Below, in pieces: positions 6,701-13,398 of a DNA stretch of 19,830 nucleotides (its first letter is position 1; every line of letters begins with the position of its first letter). Origin of the DNA: Chloroflexota bacterium (GTDB taxonomy: Bacteria; Chloroflexota; Ktedonobacteria; Ktedonobacterales; Ktedonobacteraceae); NCBI GenBank assembly GCA_005881495.1, contig VBHI01000091.1:1-19830 (forward strand). Direction: 5' to 3'. The notes under the pieces were generated by a model, which saw only the letters and a list, made by a program, of their open reading frames with translations, had not been told where the DNA came from and ran no database searches. The position numbers were made by a program, and so were the translations under genes.

Positions 6701-6760
6701 AAAAGGATGCAGAACCCCTTGTCAGTGGCGATTGACACCATGTAAAAAGGAGGTATCTCT

Positions 6761-8587
6761 ATGACAGATGGACCGTCTCTTGACCAGAGTTCCTTCGAGA
6801 CCTGGAGCAAGTTACTAGAGAGCACCATGAAGGCAAATCCTGCCGTGCAAGCCAGCGCAGAGCAAGCAGTGGAGGGTGGCAATGATGCCTGGACGGCCCT
6901 GATTGATCAACTCTGGAAAGCCAATCCCTACAGCAACTTAGTACCCCTTGATCCGGCAGAGATCACCCGGGCCTTCCAGCAGATCTGGCTCGATGCCGCA
7001 CGCAACCCGGGCCATGCCTGGACGGCCTATAGCGATTTCGTGCAGCAGTACACGCAGGTCATGGCCTCGGCTGCTCTCACGTTCTGGGGGCCTGATCAGC
7101 AGAGCAAGCCTGTGGTCGAGCCGGAGAAGAGGGACACGCGCTTCAGCGCACCCGACTGGCAGCAGAATCCGCTCTTCGACGCCCTCAAACAAAGCTATCT
7201 GCTGGCCGCCACGACCCTGCTCAAGTCCGCTTCTGAGGTGCAGGGGCTCGATGCGCATCAGCAGCGCAAGCTGGTCTTCTACCTGCGCCAATTCCTGGAT
7301 GCCATCAGTCCCAGCAACCTGGCCTTCACCAATCCGCAGGTCATTCACGAGACGGTGCAGACGGGTGGCCAAAATCTGGTGAAGGGGATGGAGCATCTGT
7401 TGCACGACCTCAAAGCGGGGCAGATCAAGATGACCGACACCGACGCATTCGCCCCGGGGCGCAACCTGGCCCTGACACCTGGGCAGGTGATCTATCACAA
7501 TACGCTCATCGAACTCATCCAGTACGCACCCACGACGGAGCAGGTGTACGCCATCCCCCTGCTGTTTATTCCACCCTGGATCAACAAATATTACGTGCTG
7601 GATATGCAGCCGCACAACAGCCTGATCAAGTTCCTCGTGGACAACGGGTTCACGGTCTTCGTCATCAGTTGGAAGAACCCTGATGCCTCGATGGAGGAGA
7701 TCAGCTTCGAGGACTATCTCACGCTCGGACCGCAGGCTGCACTCAATGCCATCAAGCAGATTACCACCTCATCCAAGGTCAACGCGGTCGGCTACTGCAT
7801 CGGGGGGACGCTGCTCTCCATGGCCTTGCCTTTTCTTGCGGCCATCGGGGACGACACGGTGAATACGGCGACCTTCTTTGTCTCGCTGCTGGATTTCAGT
7901 GAGGTAGGCGATACGTCGGTGTTCATTGACGAGCCACAGGTCACCTATATCGAGGGGCAAATGATGCAACGTGGCTACCTGGATAGCCGCTCGATGGCGA
8001 CGATGTACAACATGCTGCGGGCCAACGACTTGATCTGGAGCAATGTCGTCAACAACTACTTGTTGGGCAAGGAGCCCCCGGCCTTCGACTTGCTCTACTG
8101 GAATGCGGATGGGACGCGCATGACCCGTGCGGCCCATTCGTTCTACCTGCGCAATACCTACCTGGAGAACAACCTGATCAAGCCCAATAAGATTGTCTTG
8201 AAGGGGGTGCCCATTGACCTTGGCAAGATCCGCCAGGACATCTACGCCGTTGGTACCGAGCAAGATCATATCGTTCCCTGGAAGTCGGCCTGGCGCATCT
8301 CTCAGCTTGCCAGCGGTCCGGTGCGCTTTGTGCTTGGGGCCAGTGGTCACATTGCTGGTGTCATCAGTCCACCAAGCAAGGATCGGGGCTACTGGACCAA
8401 TGAGCAGCCGGTGCAGGATGCTGACCAATGGTTTGAAAGCGCCCAGCGCCACAAGGGGAGTTGGTGGGCCGACTGGGTAGACTGGTTGAAACCCCGCTCC
8501 GGTGAACAAGGAGCGCCACCGGCCATGGGGAGTACCAAGTACCCGCCGCTCACACCGGCCCCTGGCACCTACGTGCTGGAGAAGTGA
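6761..8587 (+). CDS. phaC: Class I poly(3-hydroxyalkanoate) synthase
   Basis: A 608-residue cytoplasmic, granule-associated enzyme that polymerises (R)-3-hydroxyacyl-CoA. The alpha/beta-hydrolase core holds the lipase-like box GYCIGG with catalytic Cys346, then Asp502 (GTEQDHIVPW) and His530 (LGASGHIAG), the complete Cys-Asp-His triad. The family motif PPWINKYYVLD (about 271-281) and FVISWKNPD (about 300-308) are present. The length matches class I synthases, which act alone, without PhaE or PhaR. The start ATG 6761 has an excellent AAAGGAGG 7 bases upstream; the N-terminal 100 residues are the usual variable region. phaJ follows about 105 bases downstream. The nearest promoter is in the duplicated arm behind transposase debris, so phaC expression may copy that of the thiolase operon. 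Confidence 0.97.
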   Translation: MTDGPSLDQSSFETWSKLLESTMKANPAVQASAEQAVEGGNDAWTALIDQLWKANPYSNLVPLDPAEITRAFQQIWLDAARNPGHAWTAYSDFVQQYTQVMASAALTFWGPDQQSKPVVEPEKRDTRFSAPDWQQNPLFDALKQSYLLAATTLLKSASEVQGLDAHQQRKLVFYLRQFLDAISPSNLAFTNPQVIHETVQTGGQNLVKGMEHLLHDLKAGQIKMTDTDAFAPGRNLALTPGQVIYHNTLIELIQYAPTTEQVYAIPLLFIPPWINKYYVLDMQPHNSLIKFLVDNGFTVFVISWKNPDASMEEISFEDYLTLGPQAALNAIKQITTSSKVNAVGYCIGGTLLSMALPFLAAIGDDTVNTATFFVSLLDFSEVGDTSVFIDEPQVTYIEGQMMQRGYLDSRSMATMYNMLRANDLIWSNVVNNYLLGKEPPAFDLLYWNADGTRMTRAAHSFYLRNTYLENNLIKPNKIVLKGVPIDLGKIRQDIYAVGTEQDHIVPWKSAWRISQLASGPVRFVLGASGHIAGVISPPSKDRGYWTNEQPVQDADQWFESAQRHKGSWWADWVDWLKPRSGEQGAPPAMGSTKYPPLTPAPGTYVLEK

Positions 8588-8692
8588 CGGCACACGGCCG
8601 TTTGTGGGAGGCAGGGGTGCATGGATGGAGAAGATACACACCGTCAAAGAAAAGGAGCGGGCCGCTCCATCACTCGGAGGGGAACGAAAGGT

Positions 8693-9217
8693 ATGATCAA
8701 GAAAACTAAACAAGCAGAACCAGTCCTGGTTCCACTCGTAGACGCAGAGACCAAACGCACGATCACCGAGGACAATAAGAAGGCCAAACGCCCGAATCTG
8801 GCCCCGCTGCCAGCCATCGGCACACGCGCCAAACGCACTCGCACGATCACCGAGAACGATATCGTCCGCTTCGCCGACGTCAGTGGCGACCACAATCCCC
8901 TGCACCTGGATGCAGCCTATGCAGCACAAACTCTTTTTGGCGAGCGCGTCGCGCACGGCATGCTCACGGCTTCAATGATCTCCGCACTACTGGGGAATGA
9001 TCTGCCCGGTCCAGGGACGATCTATCTGGGGCAGACGCTGAAGTTTCTCGGGGCTGTGCACATTGGCGACACCGTGACGGCGAGCGTCGAGGTCATAGCA
9101 GTACGCGAGAATAAGCGACTATTGACGCTGCGTACCGACTGCATTAATCAGGACGGCGCAGTGGTTCTTACGGGGGAAGCCACCGTCAAGTATGCAAAGG
9201 AAGCTGGAGCAATCTGA
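8693..9217 (+). CDS. phaJ: (R)-specific enoyl-CoA hydratase, MaoC family
   Basis: A 174-residue protein with one MaoC hotdog domain from residue about 47. The hydratase 2 signature FADVSGDHNPLHLD contains catalytic Asp66 and His71, followed by RVAHGML and a C-terminal GEATVKY. It hydrates trans-2-enoyl-CoA to (R)-3-hydroxyacyl-CoA, the substrate of PhaC, so it links beta-oxidation to PHA. The first 46 residues are extra compared with a PhaJ of about 130-150 residues and look like a partial repeat of the domain's own beginning (LVPLVDAETKRTITEDN, residues 12-28, versus LAPLPAIGTRAKRTRTITEN, residues 36-55). I chose ATG 8693 after GGAGGGGAACGAAAGGT; an in-frame ATG at 8621 lacks a good site. 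Confidence 0.92.
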   Translation: MIKKTKQAEPVLVPLVDAETKRTITEDNKKAKRPNLAPLPAIGTRAKRTRTITENDIVRFADVSGDHNPLHLDAAYAAQTLFGERVAHGMLTASMISALLGNDLPGPGTIYLGQTLKFLGAVHIGDTVTASVEVIAVRENKRLLTLRTDCINQDGAVVLTGEATVKYAKEAGAI

Positions 9218-9260
9218 GCAGAGGAAGCCAACGAGGTCAGCATCACTGATCTTTCATAAG

Positions 9261-9291
9261 AATACTCGCCGGGCCATATCTTACGAGTATT
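9261..9291 (+). other. Small hairpin downstream of phaJ
   Basis: AATACTCG (9261-9268) and CGAGTATT (9284-9291) form an 8-bp stem with a 15-base loop, 43 bases after the phaJ stop. No U-run follows, so it may be a weak terminator or mRNA 3' end structure. Confidence 0.35.
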
Positions 9292-9329
9292 GATGGCTAT
9301 CGGCTAGTAATGTACTGGAGAGGTAAGTA

Positions 9330-9626
9330 ATGAGCAGAATGAGAGAGCATTGGCTAGCCGTAGGACGGGTGTCCAATGCGGCACGTGAGCAACTAATGGA
9401 AGCTAATTGCCACGTATTGGATGTAAACAGTAAGCCACCAATAGTGCTTGTGGGCTTGCCCTATGAAACAGCTAGCGGCCAGTTCTCTGAGAACATGGCA
9501 GTAGCAGACGTAGACGAGATAGAGATCAGATTCAAAGGTCTTTGCCTGCTCTGGCGTTTTCCTGATGCCTGGCAGGTGGCAAACTCAAGTGTAGCAGAGA
9601 CCCAACTGGTGACCTGTGAGGAGTAG
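9330..9626 (+). CDS. Small protein of unknown function (98 aa)
   Basis: Not recognised. The frame starts at ATG 9330 behind GGAGAGG with 6 bases of spacing, which is the main support. The protein is mixed in character: a basic N-terminus (MSRMREHW), a middle part with PPIVLVGLPYETASGQF, an acidic stretch VADVDEIEIRF, and LCLLWRFPDAW. No signal peptide, membrane span or cysteine pair motif is evident (three isolated cysteines). Codon use is less GC-rich than in phaC and phaJ, which suggests a recent or poorly conserved gene, or a chance frame. It follows phaCJ on the same strand and ends about 60 bases before the long hairpin, so it could be the last gene of that transcript. Confidence 0.45.
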   Translation: MSRMREHWLAVGRVSNAAREQLMEANCHVLDVNSKPPIVLVGLPYETASGQFSENMAVADVDEIEIRFKGLCLLWRFPDAWQVANSSVAETQLVTCEE

Positions 9627-9684
9627 TCTCTCCTATGATCAGCAGCCCTTCCTAAGGATATGGATTTGCGGACAGACATACAAT

Positions 9685-9753
9685 AGGGAACAACAAGCTG
9701 ACCGTTCTCTGCTGAGGCACCCTCAGCAGAGAACGGTCAGCTTGTTGTTCCCT
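9685..9753. terminator. Very long perfect hairpin between convergent genes
   Basis: Two 33-base arms (9685-9717, 9721-9753) are exact reverse complements around a CAC loop. It sits between the plus-strand phaCJ side and the end of the minus-strand MFS gene, the place for a bidirectional terminator. The outer stem is rich in T on the 3' side (CTTGTTGTTCCC), but there is no classic U-tail. The arm core CTCAGCAGAGA resembles that of the hairpin at 5223-5280. Confidence 0.65.
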
Positions 9754-9816
9754 TGTGCTATGTTCCTACTGATAACGATATATCGTTTGGTCTATCACGT
9801 GCTGCATGGAGTTCAA

Positions 9817-11019
9817 TTAGACGGCGGGCGCGGAGCGGGCTCTGCGGCGCCAGAGCGCAACGGCCGTCAGCGCGGTCAGGGCCATCACCACTATCCCGTA
9901 GCCATAGGTCGTGTCGCGCAGGTCATAGTGGGTGACCGCGACTCCGGCGATGAGCGCTGGAACGCTGAAGGCGAGATAGACGACGATGAAGATCGAAGCG
10001 AGCAACCCAGCGCGCTTGTCCGGCGGAGCTAGAGGGGTCAGGCTGCGGACAACTGCGGAGAACGCCGGACCGAAGCCCAGGCCGGCGAGTACGCTGCCGG
10101 CGTAGAGGCCAACGGCCGAGCCGATCGCCACCGAAAGCTCGGTGATCCCAACGCCCACCACCAGCACGAGCGAGGCACGGATCACGATCACACCTGCATC
10201 CGTTGCCCGGACAATGGTGGCGGCCACAGCGACGGCACCCATCAATGCTACAATCACCCCGGCACCGGCGAGGTAACTGTCGCTTTTGAGCAAGGAGAGG
10301 GCCAGCGAGGGTCCCAGCGACAGATAGAGCCCGGCCAGAGCCCAGGTCGCGATCAGCGCGGGAGCCGAAGCGGCGAACAGGGAGCGTGCCGCCGGCGGCA
10401 CGCTGATCTGCGGTCTCATCGACTGCAGCCACCCTGGTGTCCGCTGTGCGACGTCGGTGATGAGCGGCATCGTCGCCACCGCGAGCGCAAAGACGGCGCA
10501 CAGCAAAGCGAACACCAGGTGCAGCGGATCGGGGCCATATTGCACCAGCAGGCCCGAACCCAGCGCGCCTGCCGCCAGTCCGGCGACCGGGGCGACACTA
10601 ACTACCAGGCTTCCCAGGCCTGGATGGTCTGGCGGTTGCAGATCAAGCAGCCAGGCGCTGAGCGCGCCCGTAGCCAGTCCGGTCCCCAGTCCCTGCAGGA
10701 ACCGCGCCGCGAACAGCATCCCCACGTCTCTTGCGGCGATGAAGGCGCCCATACTGGCTATCTGAACTACCAGGGCGAGCAGCACCACCGGCCGTCGTCC
10801 CAGGTGATCGGAGAGTCGCCCGGTGATCAACAGCGTGGCCAGCAGCGCCAGGACGTAGACCCCAAAGATCGCGGTCAGGATGAGCGAGGAGAAATGCCAC
10901 CTCGCTTGATAGACCACGTAGAGCGGCGAGGGGGCGCTCGCGGCGAACAGCAAGAAGGCTAACACGGTGGCCAGCAGCCAGAACGAGGCCGCGCGCGAGA
11001 GCTTCAACCGAGCCATCAT
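9817..11019 (-). CDS. MFS family transporter
   Basis: A 400-residue membrane protein with about 12 hydrophobic spans. Motif A of the major facilitator superfamily, GRLSDHLGRRP (67-77), lies between spans 2 and 3. The following AARFLQGLGTGLATGALSAW is the span-4 pattern, and a second-half loop PDKRAGLLAS sits near residue 335. It probably moves a small molecule by proton antiport or symport; the substrate cannot be read, and drug-efflux-like members look similar. The start ATG 11019 has AAAGGA 9 bases upstream, with a tandem ATG at 11016. It is the last gene of the minus-strand catabolic run, about 100 bases after the PaaI-like thioesterase, so it may import the pathway substrate or export a product. 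Confidence 0.88.
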   Translation of the reverse strand: MMARLKLSRAASFWLLATVLAFLLFAASAPSPLYVVYQARWHFSSLILTAIFGVYVLALLATLLITGRLSDHLGRRPVVLLALVVQIASMGAFIAARDVGMLFAARFLQGLGTGLATGALSAWLLDLQPPDHPGLGSLVVSVAPVAGLAAGALGSGLLVQYGPDPLHLVFALLCAVFALAVATMPLITDVAQRTPGWLQSMRPQISVPPAARSLFAASAPALIATWALAGLYLSLGPSLALSLLKSDSYLAGAGVIVALMGAVAVAATIVRATDAGVIVIRASLVLVVGVGITELSVAIGSAVGLYAGSVLAGLGFGPAFSAVVRSLTPLAPPDKRAGLLASIFIVVYLAFSVPALIAGVAVTHYDLRDTTYGYGIVVMALTALTAVALWRRRARSAPAV

Positions 11020-11120
11020 TCATGTAGTTCCTTTCTCTGCACAACGCACCGTGAGAGGCTCTTCTTTTCTGTCATCACTTGCATATGCTTTGGCCTATGA
11101 GGCCCAATCACGGTCGGTTC

Positions 11121-11540
11121 CTATCGGTCTGTGCCTAGCGATACGACCGCCAGGGTGCACAGCGAGGCGCAAATCAGCCTCTCACGCTCGTCACGAATCT
11201 TGATCTCCCAGACCTGGGAGGTGCGTCCCACATGCAGCGGGGTGGCCGTCGCGGTCAAGACCCCTTGGCGCAGCGAGCGGAGATGATTGGCATTGATCTG
11301 CTGACCGAAGGCGCCCATGCCCGGTGGACAGTTCAGGAACGCGCCGACGGTGGCGGCACTCTCGGCCAGCGCGAGACTGGCTCCCCCGTGCAGGAAACCC
11401 CAGGGTTGGTGATGGCGCGCCGTGACGGGCATCTTCATCACGACCCGCTCACGGCTGGCCTCGACCAGCTCGATCTCCAGCGTCTGGTTCAAGCCCCCCA
11501 TTGGGGGTACGTTGTTCATCTGACTAGTTTCCGTGCTCAT
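11121..11540 (-). CDS. PaaI-type acyl-CoA thioesterase (hotdog fold)
   Basis: A 139-residue 4HBT-family protein. The HGG motif (His51-Gly-Gly) followed by ASLALAES with Glu60 is the active-site signature of PaaI/MenI-like thioesterases, and the final strands LTATATPLHVGRTSQVWEIK and LICASLCTLAVV fit. It would release CoA from aryl- or short acyl-CoA, typically rescuing CoA from dead-end intermediates of degradation pathways. GGGGAGG lies just before ATG 11540. A small gene ends 19 bases upstream and the MFS gene follows, in one direction, which suggests an operon. Confidence 0.88.
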   Translation of the reverse strand: MSTETSQMNNVPPMGGLNQTLEIELVEASRERVVMKMPVTARHHQPWGFLHGGASLALAESAATVGAFLNCPPGMGAFGQQINANHLRSLRQGVLTATATPLHVGRTSQVWEIKIRDERERLICASLCTLAVVSLGTDR

Positions 11541-11559
11541 AGGTCCTCCCCTGTAGCTG

Positions 11560-11721
11560 TCAACTGTGCTGGTGCTCGCTCGTTGCTCGCCTCAGTTGCG
11601 GCGAGCGCCGATCCCCTTCCTCCTTCTTCTCCGTGAGACCGGCCTCACTTGGAACGCTGGGAGATGTTTGTGTCGGCTCCTTATCGGCTGGCGAGTACTC
11701 TGGATTCTGTTGCTGTGCCAT
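11560..11721 (-). CDS. Small hydrophilic protein (53 aa), unknown function
   Basis: Not recognised. The ATG at 11721 has a near-perfect AAAGGAG 7 bases upstream, the strongest argument that it is translated. The product is almost entirely polar (MAQQQNPEYSPADKEPTQTS, later EKKEEGDRR and RRATSEHQHS), rich in Glu, Lys, Pro, Ser and Thr, with no hydrophobic core, and is probably disordered. It ends 19 bases before the PaaI-like thioesterase and may be translated from the same message. It could be a leader-like peptide, a chaperone-like disordered protein, or a gene fragment. A longer frame to 11841 runs into the repeat element and is less likely. Confidence 0.55.
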   Translation of the reverse strand: MAQQQNPEYSPADKEPTQTSPSVPSEAGLTEKKEEGDRRSPQLRRATSEHQHS

Positions 11722-11751
11722 AACACCACTCCTTTCTGGGCTCTGCCTTTG

Positions 11752-11773
11752 GGGACCGTTCCTCCTAGGCCCC
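11752..11773. repeat. Left 22-bp direct repeat bordering the MITE-like element
   Basis: GGGACCGTTCCTCCTAGGCC plus CC here and the copy at 11992-12013 differ at one position (A versus C). Each abuts the inverted terminal repeat exactly, as a target duplication would, although 22 bp is unusually long. Confidence 0.7.
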
Positions 11774-11991
11774 ATAGTCGTCAAGTTAAGACGTGTCATC
11801 ATGGGACGCCTTGCGCCTGATGGCGCTCGCAGGGCGACCATGAAGGTCGCCCCTAGCTATACACGCCTGGGTGGAACGCGACCGCGTATAGCTAGGGGCG
11901 TACCCTTGTGGTCGCCCCCTCGTCGCGCCAGCGGCGAGGCCCCATGTCCATTCGGTAGGTCGCTTCGGTAGGTCGCTAACTTGACGACTAT
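11774..11991. mobile_element. MITE-like palindromic element, 218 bp, non-coding
   Basis: Terminal inverted repeats ATAGTCGTCAAGTTA (11774-11788) and TAACTTGACGACTAT (11977-11991) are exact. Inside are a second perfect inverted pair CGCCCCTAGCTATAC (11848-11862) with GTATAGCTAGGGGCG (11886-11900), a smaller one GGGCGACC/GGTCGCCC (11832-11852), and a tandem GGTAGGTCGCTTC-like repeat near 11955-11976. No open frame in it looks like a protein. The TAGGGGCGTACCCTTGTGGT segment (11893-11912) resembles short palindromic repeats I recall from several bacterial genomes. It fills most of the 326-base gap between the small gene and the thiolase. Confidence 0.65.
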
Positions 11992-12013
11992 GGGACCGTT
12001 CCTCCTCGGCCCC
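11992..12013. repeat. Right 22-bp direct repeat bordering the MITE-like element
   Basis: The second copy of the direct repeat, 21 of 22 identical to 11752-11773, directly after the right terminal inverted repeat. Confidence 0.7.
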
Positions 12014-12047
12014 CTTCATCTGCACGAGCAGAGGCCTCCAGATCGGC

Positions 12048-13244
12048 CTAGCTTGGTCGCTCGAAGACGGCAGCAATGCCCATGCCCCCGCCTATGCACA
12101 GCGTGGCCAGCCCGTAGCGCGCCTGCTGGCGCTCCAGTTCGTGCAACAGCTTGACCACCAGGATGGCTCCACTGGCCCCGATCGGATGGCCAAGGGCGAC
12201 CGCACCGCCGACAGGATTGAGCTTCTCCTCCGGAATCTGGAGTTCCCGTCCGACGTAAAGGGCCACGTTAGCATAGGCTTCGTTGACCTCAAACATGGCG
12301 ATGTCGTCAACGCTGAGCCCGGCCTTCTGCAAGGCCTGACGGGTCGCCGGGATCATCGCGATCCCCATCACGGCCGGATCCACGGCTACCACCGCGTAGG
12401 AGACGAGGCGACCGGCCACTGGAAGCCTCAACTCGTCGGCCTTCTGAGCCGTCGTGACGAGCATGAGGGCAGCCGCATCATTGATGCCACTGGCATTGCC
12501 GGCCGTGACCGTGCCGTTGTGCTTAAAGACGGCCGGCAGCCTGGCAAGCTTCTCCAGGCTGGTATCTGGGCGCACATGCTCGTCGCGGGTAAAGGGGATG
12601 GTCTCCTTCTTGGCCTGCACCATGACTGGGACAATCTGCTGGAGGAAGAAGCCGCTCTGCATGGCCTGCGCTGCCCGCTGATGGCTGCGCAGGGCGTAAG
12701 CATCAGCCTCCTGGCGGCTGATGTGGTAGCACTCAGCGATGTTTTCCGCGGTGATGCCCATGTGATAGTTGTTAAAGGCATCCCATAGCCCGTCGTAGAC
12801 CATCTCGTCGAGCAGGTCTGCCTTGGGCATGCCCATGCGATAGCCATAGCGGGCCTTGGGCAGTAAGAAGGGGGCCAGATCCATGTTTTCGATGCCCCCG
12901 GCCAGGATGACCTGCGCCCCCCCCACGACAATCTCCTGGGCGGCCGAGACGATGGCTTGCAGGCCCGAGCCACAGACGCGGTTGAGCGTCATGCCGGGAA
13001 CACTGTTGGGCAGACCTGCCTTCAGGGCCACCTGCCGGCCCGGGTTCATCCCCTGACCTGCCTGTAACACATTGCCGACGATCACCTGGTCCACCTGCCC
13101 GACATCCAGTTGTACCTCTTCTAATATCCTTTTGGCCACGGTCGCCCCCAGATCAGCGGCTGGGGTCTCTTTGAGCATGCCGCCAAAGGTGCTGATGGCC
13201 GTCCTGAGGGGAGTAGAGATGACGATCTCCTGGATAGTGCTCAT
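12048..13244 (-). CDS. Acetyl-CoA C-acetyltransferase (thiolase)
   Basis: A 398-residue thiolase of the biosynthetic/degradative tetrameric type. The nucleophile is Cys91 in NRVCGSGLQA; NEAYAN is at 321-326, His353 in GGAVALGHPIGASG and Cys383 in LCIGGGMG complete the active site. It catalyses acetoacetyl-CoA formation or cleavage, and length and motifs are full. ATG 13244 has AAAGGAG 6 bases upstream. It is the second thiolase of the cluster; it differs clearly from the one at 16949-18133, so it is not a recent duplicate. The more AtoB/PhaA-like active-site wording suggests short-chain acetoacetyl-CoA chemistry, which could also feed PHA. It lies 154 bases after the linalool-dehydratase-like gene on the same strand. 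Confidence 0.95.
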   Translation of the reverse strand: MSTIQEIVISTPLRTAISTFGGMLKETPAADLGATVAKRILEEVQLDVGQVDQVIVGNVLQAGQGMNPGRQVALKAGLPNSVPGMTLNRVCGSGLQAIVSAAQEIVVGGAQVILAGGIENMDLAPFLLPKARYGYRMGMPKADLLDEMVYDGLWDAFNNYHMGITAENIAECYHISRQEADAYALRSHQRAAQAMQSGFFLQQIVPVMVQAKKETIPFTRDEHVRPDTSLEKLARLPAVFKHNGTVTAGNASGINDAAALMLVTTAQKADELRLPVAGRLVSYAVVAVDPAVMGIAMIPATRQALQKAGLSVDDIAMFEVNEAYANVALYVGRELQIPEEKLNPVGGAVALGHPIGASGAILVVKLLHELERQQARYGLATLCIGGGMGIAAVFERPS

Positions 13245-13374
13245 GACTTGCTCCTTTCGTGCGTGTCAACTCAACTGCAATGGGAGAGGCTCGCAAGCGA
13301 AATTGCTGTGCAAGTGCGCTCTCCTCTCAATTTCTACCTACAGGTTTTTTCCATTTTCTCTTCTTTCAAAAGAA

Positions 13375-13388
13375 TGCCAGGCTTGGCA
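13375..13388 (-). terminator. Weak intrinsic terminator-like hairpin after the LDI-like gene
   Basis: On the minus strand TGCCA-AGCC-TGGCA is followed directly by TTCTTTT, 10 bases after the stop codon. The stem is only 5 bp, so termination would be partial at best, leaving read-through into the thiolase possible. Confidence 0.35.
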
Positions 13389-13398
13389 CTCCTGTCCC

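Noticed and set aside
6253..6882. Minus-strand open frame of 209 codons over the thiolase/transposase debris
   Set aside because: It is antisense to recognisable fragments on the plus strand and overlaps the phaC start; no family resemblance.
7769..8956. Long minus-strand open frame (395 codons) opposite phaC and phaJ
   Set aside because: It is antisense to two genes with complete catalytic motifs; its translation has no domain pattern and no ribosome site. It is a by-product of GC-rich codon use.
11832..11919. CRISPR-like repeats in the GGTCGCC-rich segment
   Set aside because: The copies are inverted and unequal in spacing, with no constant repeat-spacer unit; they form nested palindromes instead.
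11786..12076. Open frames across the repeat element as genes
   Set aside because: They come from the palindromic GC-rich repeats; there is no ribosome site and the translation is repetitive Arg/Gly/Pro-rich.
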